From contig NZ_QASN01000003.1 of NCBI RefSeq assembly GCF_003052585.1, positions 1-64,000 of the forward strand: a stretch of 64,000 nt of DNA. The letters are read 5' to 3'. This document shows positions 8,776 to 16,630 of the stretch, piece by piece (within the stretch, counting starts at the first letter, position 1; the number at the start of each line of letters is the position of its first letter). The DNA comes from Pseudomonas mangrovi (GTDB taxonomy: Bacteria; Pseudomonadota; Gammaproteobacteria; Pseudomonadales; Pseudomonadaceae). Position numbers and translations under genes: made by a program. Below the pieces are notes generated by a model that saw nothing but the letters and a program-made list of their open reading frames with translations, made no database searches and was not told where the DNA came from.

Positions 8776-8862
8776 ATGAACAGCTACCGCTATTACCGCA
8801 ATGACTGGCGATTTAGCAGCCTCAGCGCCGCCCTGACAGCACGTGAACGAACACCCGACTAG
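8776..8862 (+). CDS. Aromatic-rich leader peptide (28 aa)
   Basis: A 28-codon frame with a good SD (GAGGA at 8764-8768, 7 bases from the ATG) begins MNSYRYYRNDWRFSS. It contains three Tyr, one Trp and one Phe within the first 13 residues. Such clustering next to a DAHP synthase gene is the hallmark of a ribosome-stalling leader that senses aromatic amino acids. A 6-bp hairpin (CGCGGG-ATTG-CCCGCG, 8869-8884) follows the stop and lies just before the AAGGA SD of the enzyme gene. It has no T-run, so control at translation or through the upstream terminator are both possible. Function is inferred from composition and position only. Confidence 0.6.
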   Translation: MNSYRYYRNDWRFSSLSAALTARERTPD

Positions 8863-8904
8863 CGTCGCCGCGGGATTGCCCGCGCCGGCCAAGGAACGCC
8901 AGAC

Positions 8905-9966
8905 ATGAATGCCCCTGCTCAGCTCGTTTCAGCAACTTCCCCTTCCATGGCTCGTCGCAGCGCGCAGCCGTTGCCCAGTCCCGCGCTGCTGCGCCAGCGT
9001 CTGCCGCTGGACGAACACCTCGCTACGCGCGTCGCCCGTGACCGCGAGCAGATTCGCGCCGTGCTCGACGGGCGTGACCCGCGCCTTCTGGTGGTGGTCG
9101 GTCCCTGCTCGTTGCATGACCCCCGCGCCGCCCTTGAATTCGCCGAGCGCCTGGAGCAACTGCGCCCACAACTCGAGGACCAGTTGGTGCTGGTGATGCG
9201 CACCTACGTGGAGAAGCCGCGTACCACCGTCGGCTGGAAGGGCCTGCTCTACGACCCGCACCTGGACGGCAGCGGCGACATGGCGGCGGGACTTGCGCTG
9301 TCGCGCCAGCTGATGCTGGAGATCCTTGCGCTCGGTCTGCCGATTGCCAGCGAGCTGCTGCAGCCACTGGCGGCGGGCTACTTCGATGATCTGCTGGGCT
9401 GGGCGGCGATAGGCGCGCGCACCAGCGAATCCCAGGTGCATCGTGAAATGGTCAGCGGCCTCGATCTGCCGGTCGGCTTCAAGAACGGCACCGACGGCAG
9501 CCTGGGTATCGCCTGCGACGCCATGCGATCGGCAGAGCATCCGCATCGTCACTTCGGCCTCGATGATCTTGGTCACCCGGCGCTACTGGAGACTCGCGGC
9601 AACCCCGACACTCATCTGGTCCTGCGTGGCGGCCACGGCGGCCCCAACCACGACCCGGCCAGCGTCGCCGCAGCGCGCCAGGCTCTGCAGCGACAGGGCA
9701 TTGCCGCACGAATCATGGTCGACTGCAGCCACGCCAACAGTGGCAAGGACCCGCTGCGCCAGCCCGAGGTGCTGGATAGCGTGCTGCGCCAGCGCCTGGC
9801 CGGCGACCATAGCCTGCGCGGGGTGATGCTCGAGAGCCATCTGTTCGATGGCTGCCAGCCGTTGGGCGCCAACCTGCACTACGGGGTGTCGGTCACCGAT
9901 GGTTGCCTGGGTTGGGAGAGCACCGCCCGGGCGTTGCGTGACGCGGCTGAGAGGTTGCGCGGTTGA
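8905..9966 (+). CDS. 3-deoxy-7-phosphoheptulonate (DAHP) synthase, class I
   Basis: 353 residues, first enzyme of the shikimate pathway: PEP plus erythrose 4-phosphate to DAHP, cytosolic. Family motifs are present in order: VVGPCSLHDP, RTYVEKPRTTVGWKG, DPHLDGSGD, ARTSESQVHREM, VGFKNGTDGS, VDCSHANSGKD and ESHLFDGCQ. Length is normal for the AroF/G/H type, which are feedback-inhibited by one aromatic amino acid; which one cannot be told here. The SD AAGGA lies about 8 bases before the ATG. The Tyr/Trp/Phe-rich leader and the terminator upstream suggest regulation by aromatic amino acid supply. It appears monocistronic; the next genes are convergent. Confidence 0.95.
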   Translation: MNAPAQLVSATSPSMARRSAQPLPSPALLRQRLPLDEHLATRVARDREQIRAVLDGRDPRLLVVVGPCSLHDPRAALEFAERLEQLRPQLEDQLVLVMRTYVEKPRTTVGWKGLLYDPHLDGSGDMAAGLALSRQLMLEILALGLPIASELLQPLAAGYFDDLLGWAAIGARTSESQVHREMVSGLDLPVGFKNGTDGSLGIACDAMRSAEHPHRHFGLDDLGHPALLETRGNPDTHLVLRGGHGGPNHDPASVAAARQALQRQGIAARIMVDCSHANSGKDPLRQPEVLDSVLRQRLAGDHSLRGVMLESHLFDGCQPLGANLHYGVSVTDGCLGWESTARALRDAAERLRG

Positions 9967-9973
9967 GGGTTAC

Positions 9974-10318
9974 TCAGCTGCGCAGGTCGAGCAGCAACTC
10001 CAGTGGTTCGACCTTCTCCCAGGCGTCCTGTTTGAAGCGGTGGTGGTAGGCGTCGATCGCTGCCAGGGAGCGCGTGGCAATGCGTTCGGCTTCGCGCTGC
10101 GAGCTGGCGCGCATGTAATAGATGAGCGAGTCGCCCTCAACGCTGGATTCGAGGAACACCGATTCGATTTCCACGCCCTCGGCTTTCAGCGTCTGCAACG
10201 CCTCCTGTCGGTGGGTGGAGACGAACGCTGCCCACTCGCGAACACGCGCCAGCATGTCTGGTTTGAGGCGGACTCGCACGCAAGTGACATCCTGTTGCCT
10301 GCTCACCGGCTGCTCCAC
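9974..10318 (-). CDS. DUF6176-like small protein
   Basis: 114 residues, soluble, no signal peptide. The sequence (VRVRLKPDMLARVREW, then SVFLESSVEGDSLIYYMRA and a helical C-terminus) resembles the DUF6176 family, small dimeric alpha/beta-barrel-like proteins of unknown function. It overlaps the 3' end of the upstream zincin gene by 16 bases, so the two probably form an operon. It ends 7 bases from the DAHP synthase stop, convergent. Confidence 0.7.
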   Translation of the reverse strand: MEQPVSRQQDVTCVRVRLKPDMLARVREWAAFVSTHRQEALQTLKAEGVEIESVFLESSVEGDSLIYYMRASSQREAERIATRSLAAIDAYHHRFKQDAWEKVEPLELLLDLRS

Positions 10319-11385
10319 ATGCCGTGGGGCTGTAGAACGAATCCCCCAGGCTCTGTTAGTGCTGGCCAGCGGGCGGGATCGGGGTGCCAGTCGCCACCCT
10401 GCTTCGGCGCGTCGATGATCGCCATGGCGGCTGTGCCGAGCGCAATTTCCAGGTGCTCGTTCGCCGACGCAGCGCCCGCGTCGTCTGCCTGCGCTGCATT
10501 GGCGAAGGCCCTGAAGCGAGGCCAGTCGGCCGAGAAACGTGCCACCAGAATTCGCGCCAGGTCGTAGGAGAGCAGGCTGGCGTCATCGCTGCGCCGAAAG
10601 GACTGGCCCGACCAGAATTCCTGGATACGCGCCTCATCCCAGAACTGCTGATGTTTCTCGCGCATCTGCTGCGGTCCGAGGTCGGTCAGCGCCGATCGGC
10701 ACAACTGCGCCTCCATGTTCACGGCAATGCCCTCGTTCAGCCAGACGGGAATGGGCAGATGGCTCAGGCAGTTGTGGGTCATCTCGTGGACGATGGTCGG
10801 CTCCAGCGTGCTGAAGTCGTCCTGCACCATGGCGAAGTGGCTGCAGCCGGCATTGATCTGCATGCCCGCGCTCAAGCCAAACTCGCCGGCTTCGGGGTAA
10901 TAGCGCGAGACGTAGCGGTAGTAGCTCTCGTGGTCCGCGAAGACGATCAGGATGGCGTGGCCCCACTCAGGCTGGCCGGCAAGGCCGTCGAGCAGGCGAG
11001 TGATCTGCCGGCTCTTGCAGCGGATGAAGTCGAACAGCGAGGTCAGCTGCCGGTCGGCCATGCACGAGAGGATCAGGCAGTCGCCTTGCCTGGCGAGACG
11101 GTACGAGGGGCCCAGCGCGATTCCCAGATGCGCCAGCCAGATCTGCTCTGCTTCACTCCATGCCTGGGCGCGCATCTGCTCACCCGCAAGGTCTTCGAGC
11201 CAGTCGCTGAAGGCGCCCCAATCCGGTACGGGAATGCCTTCGATACATTCGAAGCTGTCGATGATCCGGGCGGCCGGGCGTGCGGCGAGCGAGCTTACCG
11301 TCGGCTCGGTGAGGAGGTCGAAGGGCAGCGGCCGTGCCGGCGGCGTCCTGCCTGGGGTGAGCGCGGAAATGAGTGTTCTGAACAT
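10303..11385 (-). CDS. Putative zinc metalloprotease (gluzincin-like)
   Basis: 360 residues. The active-site motif HEMTH (His200, Glu201, His204) is followed after 13 residues by LNEG, giving Glu218 as probable third zinc ligand, the arrangement of M1/MA-like gluzincins. No clear signal peptide, so it may be cytosolic. The N-terminal half has no motif I recognise. It is first of a two-gene unit with the DUF6176-like gene and lies downstream of the SUMF1-domain gene on the same strand, separated by about 80 bases. Substrate unknown. Confidence 0.65.
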   Translation of the reverse strand: MFRTLISALTPGRTPPARPLPFDLLTEPTVSSLAARPAARIIDSFECIEGIPVPDWGAFSDWLEDLAGEQMRAQAWSEAEQIWLAHLGIALGPSYRLARQGDCLILSCMADRQLTSLFDFIRCKSRQITRLLDGLAGQPEWGHAILIVFADHESYYRYVSRYYPEAGEFGLSAGMQINAGCSHFAMVQDDFSTLEPTIVHEMTHNCLSHLPIPVWLNEGIAVNMEAQLCRSALTDLGPQQMREKHQQFWDEARIQEFWSGQSFRRSDDASLLSYDLARILVARFSADWPRFRAFANAAQADDAGAASANEHLEIALGTAAMAIIDAPKQGGDWHPDPARWPALTEPGGFVLQPHGMWSSR

Positions 11386-11467
11386 GGTGGCCGGTTGTGT
11401 TGAAGAAGGATTCCTGGCGAATGCAAGGCATGCGGCGAGCGGTGATGAGGCCGTGTGGAGCGGCCTG

Positions 11468-12301
11468 CTACTGCGCCACCCGGAAACCCAGGAAGGGCGC
11501 GCGGAACTCGGCGTAGTTCCAGTTCACCCGGCGCGGATCGATGTTCGGCGCGTCGAACGACCAGGCGCCGCCGCGGTAGAGGTAGCTGGTGCACTGCTGG
11601 CTGCCCGGCTCGTTCAGCGGCACGCAGCTCGATACCCATTCGCTGACATTGCCCAGCATGTCGTGCAGGCCGAAGCGGTTGGCCGGAAAGGAGCCGACCG
11701 GTGCGCTCTGTACGCCGCCCCAGTCTCCAGCGCAGCCGTTGCAGTTGAGCATCTCAGGGTCCAGCGCATCGCCCCAGGGGAAGCGGCTGTCCGCGCCCGC
11801 CAGGGCGGCGTACTCCCACTCCTCGGAGGTGGGTAGGCGATAGGTCTGCTCGGTCTTTGCATTCAGCCAGCTCAGATAGCGCTGCACATCTTCCCAACTG
11901 ACGTGGACCACCGGGCGCTCGCCGCGGCCCCAGCCTTCGTCGAACGGGTACTGGCAAACCTCGCCCGCAACGCAAGGCGGATGCACCTCCCGGTTGCGGT
12001 AGGCCCAGCCGGATGACTCCTCGTGGCAGCCGCCATCCGCGACACAGGCGTCCCACTGGGCGAAGGTGACTTCCATGGCCGCGAGTTTGAACGCCTTGAT
12101 CGGCACCGTGCGCTCGACGTACTCGCTCGGATCGCAGATGCGCGCCAGGTCAGGGCAGGCGAGGGTCTGCAGCTCGCCGGCGGGGATCTCCAGCATCTGC
12201 GATGCTGGCGGCTGTCCTTCGGTCGCTGCGGCGGCGGCTACGAAAAACGGAATCGCCAGGGCGAGGGGGCGGGCTTTGCGGGGGAGGCTGGAAATGTTCA
12301 T
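11468..12301 (-). CDS. Exported SUMF1/FGE-sulfatase-domain protein
   Basis: 277 residues from the chosen ATG (MNISSLPRKARPL), which gives a basic n-region and a hydrophobic Ala-rich signal peptide. An ATG 18 bases upstream is possible. The mature part is a formylglycine-generating-enzyme-like C-lectin fold: EVTFAQWDACV, PVVHVSWEDVQRYL, YRLPTSEEWEYAA, GLHDMLGNVSEWV and YRGGAWSF. Such domains act in formylglycine formation, ergothioneine-type sulfoxide synthesis, or simply as ligand-binding folds. No sulfatase gene lies nearby, so a structural or protein-modifying role in the periplasm is as likely. Many cysteines (CVADGGC, CVAGEVC, CNGC) suggest disulfides. Confidence 0.75.
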   Translation of the reverse strand: MNISSLPRKARPLALAIPFFVAAAAATEGQPPASQMLEIPAGELQTLACPDLARICDPSEYVERTVPIKAFKLAAMEVTFAQWDACVADGGCHEESSGWAYRNREVHPPCVAGEVCQYPFDEGWGRGERPVVHVSWEDVQRYLSWLNAKTEQTYRLPTSEEWEYAALAGADSRFPWGDALDPEMLNCNGCAGDWGGVQSAPVGSFPANRFGLHDMLGNVSEWVSSCVPLNEPGSQQCTSYLYRGGAWSFDAPNIDPRRVNWNYAEFRAPFLGFRVAQ

Positions 12302-12512
12302 GGGGACGTCCGATGTCATGGTCTGCGGTTACTGGCGCGTGGCGGGTTCAGCCGAGACCCCCTAGCAGGCCTGGTGTGGATGCTCGATATAAGGAAGGAA
12401 CGCTATCCGGGCGCCCTCTTTCAGTCCGCCGACCGCTTCGCGTCCTGATGATTGCGTCGCTGCTGGTTGCGCGGCACCCTTGCTGCCTTGTTCTGACGAC
12501 CCGGGTTTGGCA

Positions 12513-13184
12513 ATGCGCGACTATCAGTGGCTCCACGAATATTGTCTGAACCGCTTCGGCTCGGCCGCGGCGCTGGAGGCGCGGCTGCCACAACCGAAGA
12601 GCGCGGATGAGCTGCGCCAACCTGGCGATGACCGCTATCTGTCGCTGATCAGCTTGCGCATCTTCCGCGCGGGGCTCAAGCACAGCCTGGTGGACGCCAA
12701 GTGGCCGGCATTCGAGGCGTCGTTCTTCGGCTTCGATCCGCACAAGGTGGTGCTGATGGGTGGCGAACACCTGGAGCGCCTGATGCAGGACGCGCGGATC
12801 ATCCGCCACCTGGGCAAGCTGAAGAGCGTGCCGCGCAACGCCCAGTTCGTGCTGGACGTGGCGCAGGAGCACGGCAGCTTCGGCGCGCTGTTGGCCGATT
12901 GGCCGGAGCGCGACATCACCGGTCTGTGGAAATACCTGAGCAAGCGCGGCACCCAGCTTGGTGGCCTGTCCGCGCCGCGCTTTCTGCGCATGGCCGGCAA
13001 GGACAGTTTCGTGCCCACCAATGACGTGGTCGCCGCGCTCAAGGCCCAGGGCATCGTCGACAAGGTGCCGACCAGTCTGAAGGAGCTGGCGGCGGTGCAG
13101 GCAGCCTTCAACACCTGGCAGGAACAGAGCGGGCGACCGCTGTGTCAGTTGTCGGTGATGCTGGCGCACACGGTCAATCACTGA
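12513..13184 (+). CDS. DNA-3-methyladenine glycosylase I family protein
   Basis: 223 residues starting at MRDYQWLHEYCLNRFG; an upstream in-frame ATG at 12480 adds 11 unlikely residues. It resembles the Tag/glycosylase-I family used in Pseudomonas (FRAGLKHSLVDAKWPAFEASFFGFDP, DARIIRHLGKLKSVPRNAQFV), which removes 3-methyladenine from alkylated DNA in the cytosol. No SOS or Ada-like box was seen in the short upstream gap. It is followed 26 bases later by a sirtuin gene with its own SD, so the two may be co-transcribed. Confidence 0.8.
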   Translation: MRDYQWLHEYCLNRFGSAAALEARLPQPKSADELRQPGDDRYLSLISLRIFRAGLKHSLVDAKWPAFEASFFGFDPHKVVLMGGEHLERLMQDARIIRHLGKLKSVPRNAQFVLDVAQEHGSFGALLADWPERDITGLWKYLSKRGTQLGGLSAPRFLRMAGKDSFVPTNDVVAALKAQGIVDKVPTSLKELAAVQAAFNTWQEQSGRPLCQLSVMLAHTVNH

Positions 13185-13210
13185 TCGCCACAGCCGGACG
13201 GAGGCAGCCC

Positions 13211-13978
13211 ATGCAAGAAGACATCCTGCGCGTCGCCGAGGCCATCGAACGGGCCGAACGCATTCTCTTCATTACCGGCGCAGGCCTCTCGGCGGACTCC
13301 GGGCTGCCGACCTATCGCGGACTGGGCGGGCTGTACAACGGCCGCACCGAGGAAGGCCTGCCGATCGAGGCGGTGCTGTCCGGGCCGATGCTGCGCCAGG
13401 ACCCGGCGCTGTGCTGGAAGTACCTGGCCGAGCTGGGCCGCGCCTGTCTCGCCGCCCAGCCCAATGCCGGCCACGAGGCGATTGCCGGGCTGCAGCGGCG
13501 CAAGCCGCAGTGCTGGCTGCTGACGCAGAACATCGATGGGCTGCATCGCGCCGCCGGCAGCCCGCCTGCACAACTGATCGAGATCCATGGCGAGCTGGCG
13601 CCGCTGTTCTGCCAGTCCTGCGGGCGGGAAGACCCCTCGCTGCTCGCGCACCTGGACCGCCCGCTGCCGCCGCGCTGTGAAGCCTGTGGCGGTGTACTGC
13701 GGCCGCCGGTGGTGCTGTTCGAGGAGATGCTGCCCGAGGAGGCCATCGATAACCTCTACCGCGAGCTGCGCACGGGCTTCGAGGTGACGCTGGCGGTAGG
13801 CACCACGGCAAGCTTTCCGTACATCGTCGAACCGGTGCTGGAAACCCGCCGGCGCGGTGGCCTGAGCGTGGAGATAAACCCGCAGCGGACCGCCCTGAGC
13901 GAGCGTGTCGACATCCATATCCCGCGGCGGGCCTTAGATGTTCTGCCGTTGATAGCAGGTCACAAATCCGCTCAATAG
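13211..13978 (+). CDS. NAD-dependent protein deacylase, Sir2 family
   Basis: 255 residues. NAD-binding and catalytic motifs: GAGLSADSGLPTYRG, TQNIDGLH, the catalytic His in EIHGEL, and a zinc ribbon CQSC...CEAC. Function: removal of acetyl or longer acyl groups from lysines using NAD, cytosolic. The start is fixed by GGAGG at 13200-13204, 6 bases before MQEDILRVAE. It belongs to the sirtuin class sometimes named CobB and must not be confused with the cobyrinate amidase gene at 21337. It follows the glycosylase gene closely. Confidence 0.9.
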   Translation: MQEDILRVAEAIERAERILFITGAGLSADSGLPTYRGLGGLYNGRTEEGLPIEAVLSGPMLRQDPALCWKYLAELGRACLAAQPNAGHEAIAGLQRRKPQCWLLTQNIDGLHRAAGSPPAQLIEIHGELAPLFCQSCGREDPSLLAHLDRPLPPRCEACGGVLRPPVVLFEEMLPEEAIDNLYRELRTGFEVTLAVGTTASFPYIVEPVLETRRRGGLSVEINPQRTALSERVDIHIPRRALDVLPLIAGHKSAQ

Positions 13979-14047
13979 AAATTGCAAATGAAGGTCGTAG
14001 ACGGCATAGTCGCGCCCTTGTTGAAGTCCACCGACACGGTCGTGCCC

Positions 14048-14653
14048 ATGCTCAAACGCTTCGCACCCCTCGTGCCTTGTGCACTCGTAGTTCTGCTGTC
14101 CGCCTGCGCCAGCCAGGCCCCGCAGCCATCGATCAGTTACAGCGCACCCGTTGCACCGCCCGAGGAAATGCTCGACGAGGAGCCTATCGACTTCCTCAGC
14201 GACAGCAGCAAATCCTACGAACTGCCTCAGCTCACCGACAGCCTGCTGGCCCACGGTCTTTCGCTGGTCGGCACTCGCTATCGCTATGGCGGCAGCTCGG
14301 CCGAAACCGGCTTCGATTGCAGCGGCTTCGTTGGCTACCTGTTCAACGAAGAAGTGGGTCTCAAGCTGCCGCGCTCCACGCGCGAGATGATCAATCTGGA
14401 TGCGCCCAGGGTCAGTCGCGCCGAGCTCGAGCCGGGTGACGTCATCTTCTTCAATGACCGTGGCCGTGGCCGTGTCAGCCATGCCGGCATCTATCTGGGC
14501 GATGACCAGTTCATCCATTCCTCGAGCAGTCGCAGCGGTGGCGTGCGTGTCGACAGCCTCGAAGACAGCTACTGGAAACGCAGCTACCTGCAGGCCAAGC
14601 GCGTCCTGGCGCTGGCACCGGGCGAGAGCGAGAAAGAGGTCGAGACGCGCTGA
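14048..14653 (+). CDS. NlpC/P60 lipoprotein (peptidoglycan endopeptidase)
   Basis: 201 residues from the ATG of MLKRFAPLVP; the longer frame from 13982 would spoil the signal. A lipoprotein signal ends in LSAC (Cys20). The NlpC/P60 catalytic triad is visible: Cys91 in GFDCSGFV, His145 in VSHAGIYL and His157 in QFIHSSS. Such enzymes cleave stem-peptide bonds for cell-wall growth, as in MepS/Spr of enteric bacteria. A paralogue follows 74 bases downstream in the same orientation. Confidence 0.9.
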   Translation: MLKRFAPLVPCALVVLLSACASQAPQPSISYSAPVAPPEEMLDEEPIDFLSDSSKSYELPQLTDSLLAHGLSLVGTRYRYGGSSAETGFDCSGFVGYLFNEEVGLKLPRSTREMINLDAPRVSRAELEPGDVIFFNDRGRGRVSHAGIYLGDDQFIHSSSSRSGGVRVDSLEDSYWKRSYLQAKRVLALAPGESEKEVETR

Positions 14654-14727
14654 TACGGGTCTTCCAGGCTTGCGGTCAGGCGTTTCGGCCGGCAGAGTAG
14701 GGCGAAACCGCAACGGGAGCGCCCTCC

Positions 14728-15246
14728 ATGCAGTCGATGGCACGGTTTTCACTGCTGATCTGTTTCGCCTTTCTGGCCGCCTGTGCCGGCCGCCAGGCTC
14801 CGCCACCTTCCTTCGACCCCGCGCCACCCCAGGTGCTTTCCTCGCCTACCGAAGACGTGATGTTCCGTGCCCTGGGCCTGGTCGGCACGCCATATCGCTA
14901 TGGCGGCAACACGCCTGAAAGCGGCTTCGACTGCAGCGGCCTGATCGGCTTCGTCTACCGCGACGCGGCCGGCATCCAGTTGCCGCGCTCCACCCGCGAG
15001 ATGGTCGCCCAGCGCACTCCGAAGGTGGCCAGCGACGCCCTGCAGACCGGCGATCTGGTGTTCTTTGCCACCGGCGGCGCACGCCAGGTCAACCATGCCG
15101 GGATCTATGTCGGCGAAGGTCGTTTCGTGCATGCGCCCTCCAGCGGCGGCACGGTGCGCCTGGATCGCCTGGAGCAAGCCTATTGGCGCAACAGCTTTCT
15201 CGAGGCGCGGCGGGTGCTGCAGCCGGAGCGGATGGCGTTGAACTGA
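14728..15246 (+). CDS. NlpC/P60 lipoprotein, second tandem copy
   Basis: 172 residues. Lipobox LAAC (Cys19); catalytic Cys69 in GFDCSGLI, His123 in VNHAGIYV and His135 in FVHAPSS. The core is similar to the preceding protein but lacks its acidic linker between lipobox and catalytic domain. The two lie head to tail and probably arose by tandem duplication, now well diverged. Likely an outer-membrane-anchored cell-wall endopeptidase. Confidence 0.9.
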   Translation: MQSMARFSLLICFAFLAACAGRQAPPPSFDPAPPQVLSSPTEDVMFRALGLVGTPYRYGGNTPESGFDCSGLIGFVYRDAAGIQLPRSTREMVAQRTPKVASDALQTGDLVFFATGGARQVNHAGIYVGEGRFVHAPSSGGTVRLDRLEQAYWRNSFLEARRVLQPERMALN

Positions 15247-15268
15247 CACCGATCTGCGCGACGAGCGG

Positions 15269-15425
15269 CCCGCTTGTTGGGCCTCGCTTTGCTCGGCGCC
15301 AACCTACAGGTAGGTTGGGCCGCCAGGCCCAACGGGCGGGTGCGAGTTGCCTCGGAGTCGGGGTGGCAGGAGGTGGTAGTCGATGGCCCGCTTGTTGGGC
15401 CTCGCTTTGCTTGGCGCCAACCTAC
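15269..15425. repeat. Two direct copies of a 39-bp intergenic repeat
   Basis: Copies at 15269-15307 and 15387-15425 share CCCGCTTGTTGGGCCTCGCT and end in GCGCCAACCTAC. The first is followed by a partly inverted copy (GTAGGTTGGGCC at about 15310-15321), giving a hairpin. A related copy lies near 24060-24092. This is a REP-like family of unknown mobility, different from the RAYT-linked family. Confidence 0.75.
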
Positions 15426-15832
15426 GCGATGATCAACTGGATCAGCCCGGCGACCAGCAACAGAGCCCAGCCGGCGAAGGCTATCAGGGCGCGGGCCATT
15501 TCCTGATTGCCTGACTGTCCCGGCAGGCGTCGCGCCAGCGGCGCAGGCCAGAGCGCCAGGGCCGCGCCCCAGCAGGGCAGCCCGTAGATGGCCCAGACCG
15601 CAGGCAGTGCGCGTGGCAGCGGGCGGTCCAGCCCCAGCCAGGCGTGCAACGGGTTGTTCTCTCCCAGTAGCGTGCTGCTCAGCAACAGTGCGCCGGCGGC
15701 CAGCAGCGCCAGCCAGCCGCCGGGCGAAGGCAGGGGTAGCTCGCCGCTGTCGCGCCAGTGCAGCCAGGGCAGGGCCAGGCCGCCGAGGAACAGTGGCAGC
15801 AGCAGCGGTGTGAACAGCCAGTAGCCATTCAT
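15422..15832 (-). CDS. Small integral membrane protein
   Basis: 136 residues with about four hydrophobic segments (residues roughly 6-23, 38-54, 77-95 and 115-135). No family recognised. The start ATG overlaps the stop of the upstream monooxygenase-like gene (ATGA), indicating translational coupling in a three-gene unit. The 3' end runs into the intergenic repeat at 15387-15425. Confidence 0.65.
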   Translation of the reverse strand: MNGYWLFTPLLLPLFLGGLALPWLHWRDSGELPLPSPGGWLALLAAGALLLSSTLLGENNPLHAWLGLDRPLPRALPAVWAIYGLPCWGAALALWPAPLARRLPGQSGNQEMARALIAFAGWALLLVAGLIQLIIA

Positions 15833-16128
15833 GGCGCTGCTCCGTAGGCGCGTTCGATCTGCGCCACCTCGACCCGATGCCAGGCGTACCAGCGCTCGCG
15901 ACCCAGTTGCTGGGCCTGGCGGTGTTCGGGATCGTTGTTCCAGGCGCGAATCGCCGCCTCGTCCGGCCAGTAGGACAGGGCGATCTCCTCCTCGCCCTCG
16001 CTCAGCGCGTGAAACGCCAGGCAGCCGTAGCGTCCCAGCGCCAGTTCGCGCAGGCGTTCGGCGCTGCGTCGATAGTCTTCGTCGAGTTGTCGAATGCGCG
16101 CGCGAAAGATGACCACGTACATCGTCAT
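15829..16128 (-). CDS. Antibiotic biosynthesis monooxygenase (ABM)-domain protein
   Basis: 99 residues from the ATG of MTMYVVIFRARI (a second ATG follows at 16122). The dimeric alpha/beta-barrel ABM fold is suggested by MYVVIFRA, LALGRYGCLAFH, EIALSYWPDEAAIRAW and ERWYAWHRVEV. Members range from monooxygenases to heme-degrading or stress proteins; the substrate is unknown. It overlaps by 4 bases both the upstream lipoprotein gene and the downstream membrane protein gene. Confidence 0.75.
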   Translation of the reverse strand: MTMYVVIFRARIRQLDEDYRRSAERLRELALGRYGCLAFHALSEGEEEIALSYWPDEAAIRAWNNDPEHRQAQQLGRERWYAWHRVEVAQIERAYGAAP

Positions 16129-16544
16129 TCCCCAGGGGCGGGTGGGCAAGGCCGCGACGCACCAGGCAGCAGGCGCACGCTCTGCTCGCGGTTGAATCGG
16201 TCGCCCTCGGGCGTGCTCTGCCAGGTGACGAAGCCGGGGCGATAGACGCACCAGTTCCACAGGTACTGAGCGCTGCCGTGCAGCATGCTGGTCTCGACGC
16301 GCCACTCGGCCATCCGGTTGAAGTGCACCCAGCCCTGCGCATCGCTATGGCCGGTTTGGCGCAGATGCTCGCTTTGGCCAAAGCGGTTGCGGCTGATCAG
16401 GGTCACTTCGGCGTCCGCCACGGGCATGCCGCGCTGATCCAGCAGCTGGAGGCGGGCGGCGGGTTGCAGGGTCTTGTTGACCGGGTAGGGCACGCAGCCG
16501 GCAAGAATCGCGGCAAGCGGCAGGCCGATGAGTGCTGCCTTCAT
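16125..16544 (-). CDS. Lipoprotein of unknown function
   Basis: 139 residues with a signal peptide ending LAGC (Cys16). The mature part has a short beta-sandwich look (LQLLDQRGMPVADAEVTLIS), reminiscent of carboxypeptidase-regulatory-like domains. First gene of a tightly overlapped three-gene unit with the ABM-domain and membrane proteins. Function unknown. Confidence 0.7.
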   Translation of the reverse strand: MKAALIGLPLAAILAGCVPYPVNKTLQPAARLQLLDQRGMPVADAEVTLISRNRFGQSEHLRQTGHSDAQGWVHFNRMAEWRVETSMLHGSAQYLWNWCVYRPGFVTWQSTPEGDRFNREQSVRLLPGASRPCPPAPGE

Positions 16545-16630
16545 CCTGGGCTGTCCATGGCGGAGGAAGGCGGAGTTAACCAGTCGCGCTCAGCGACTGC
16601 CAGTCTCGGCGCAAGGTTCTGCGACGCCCG

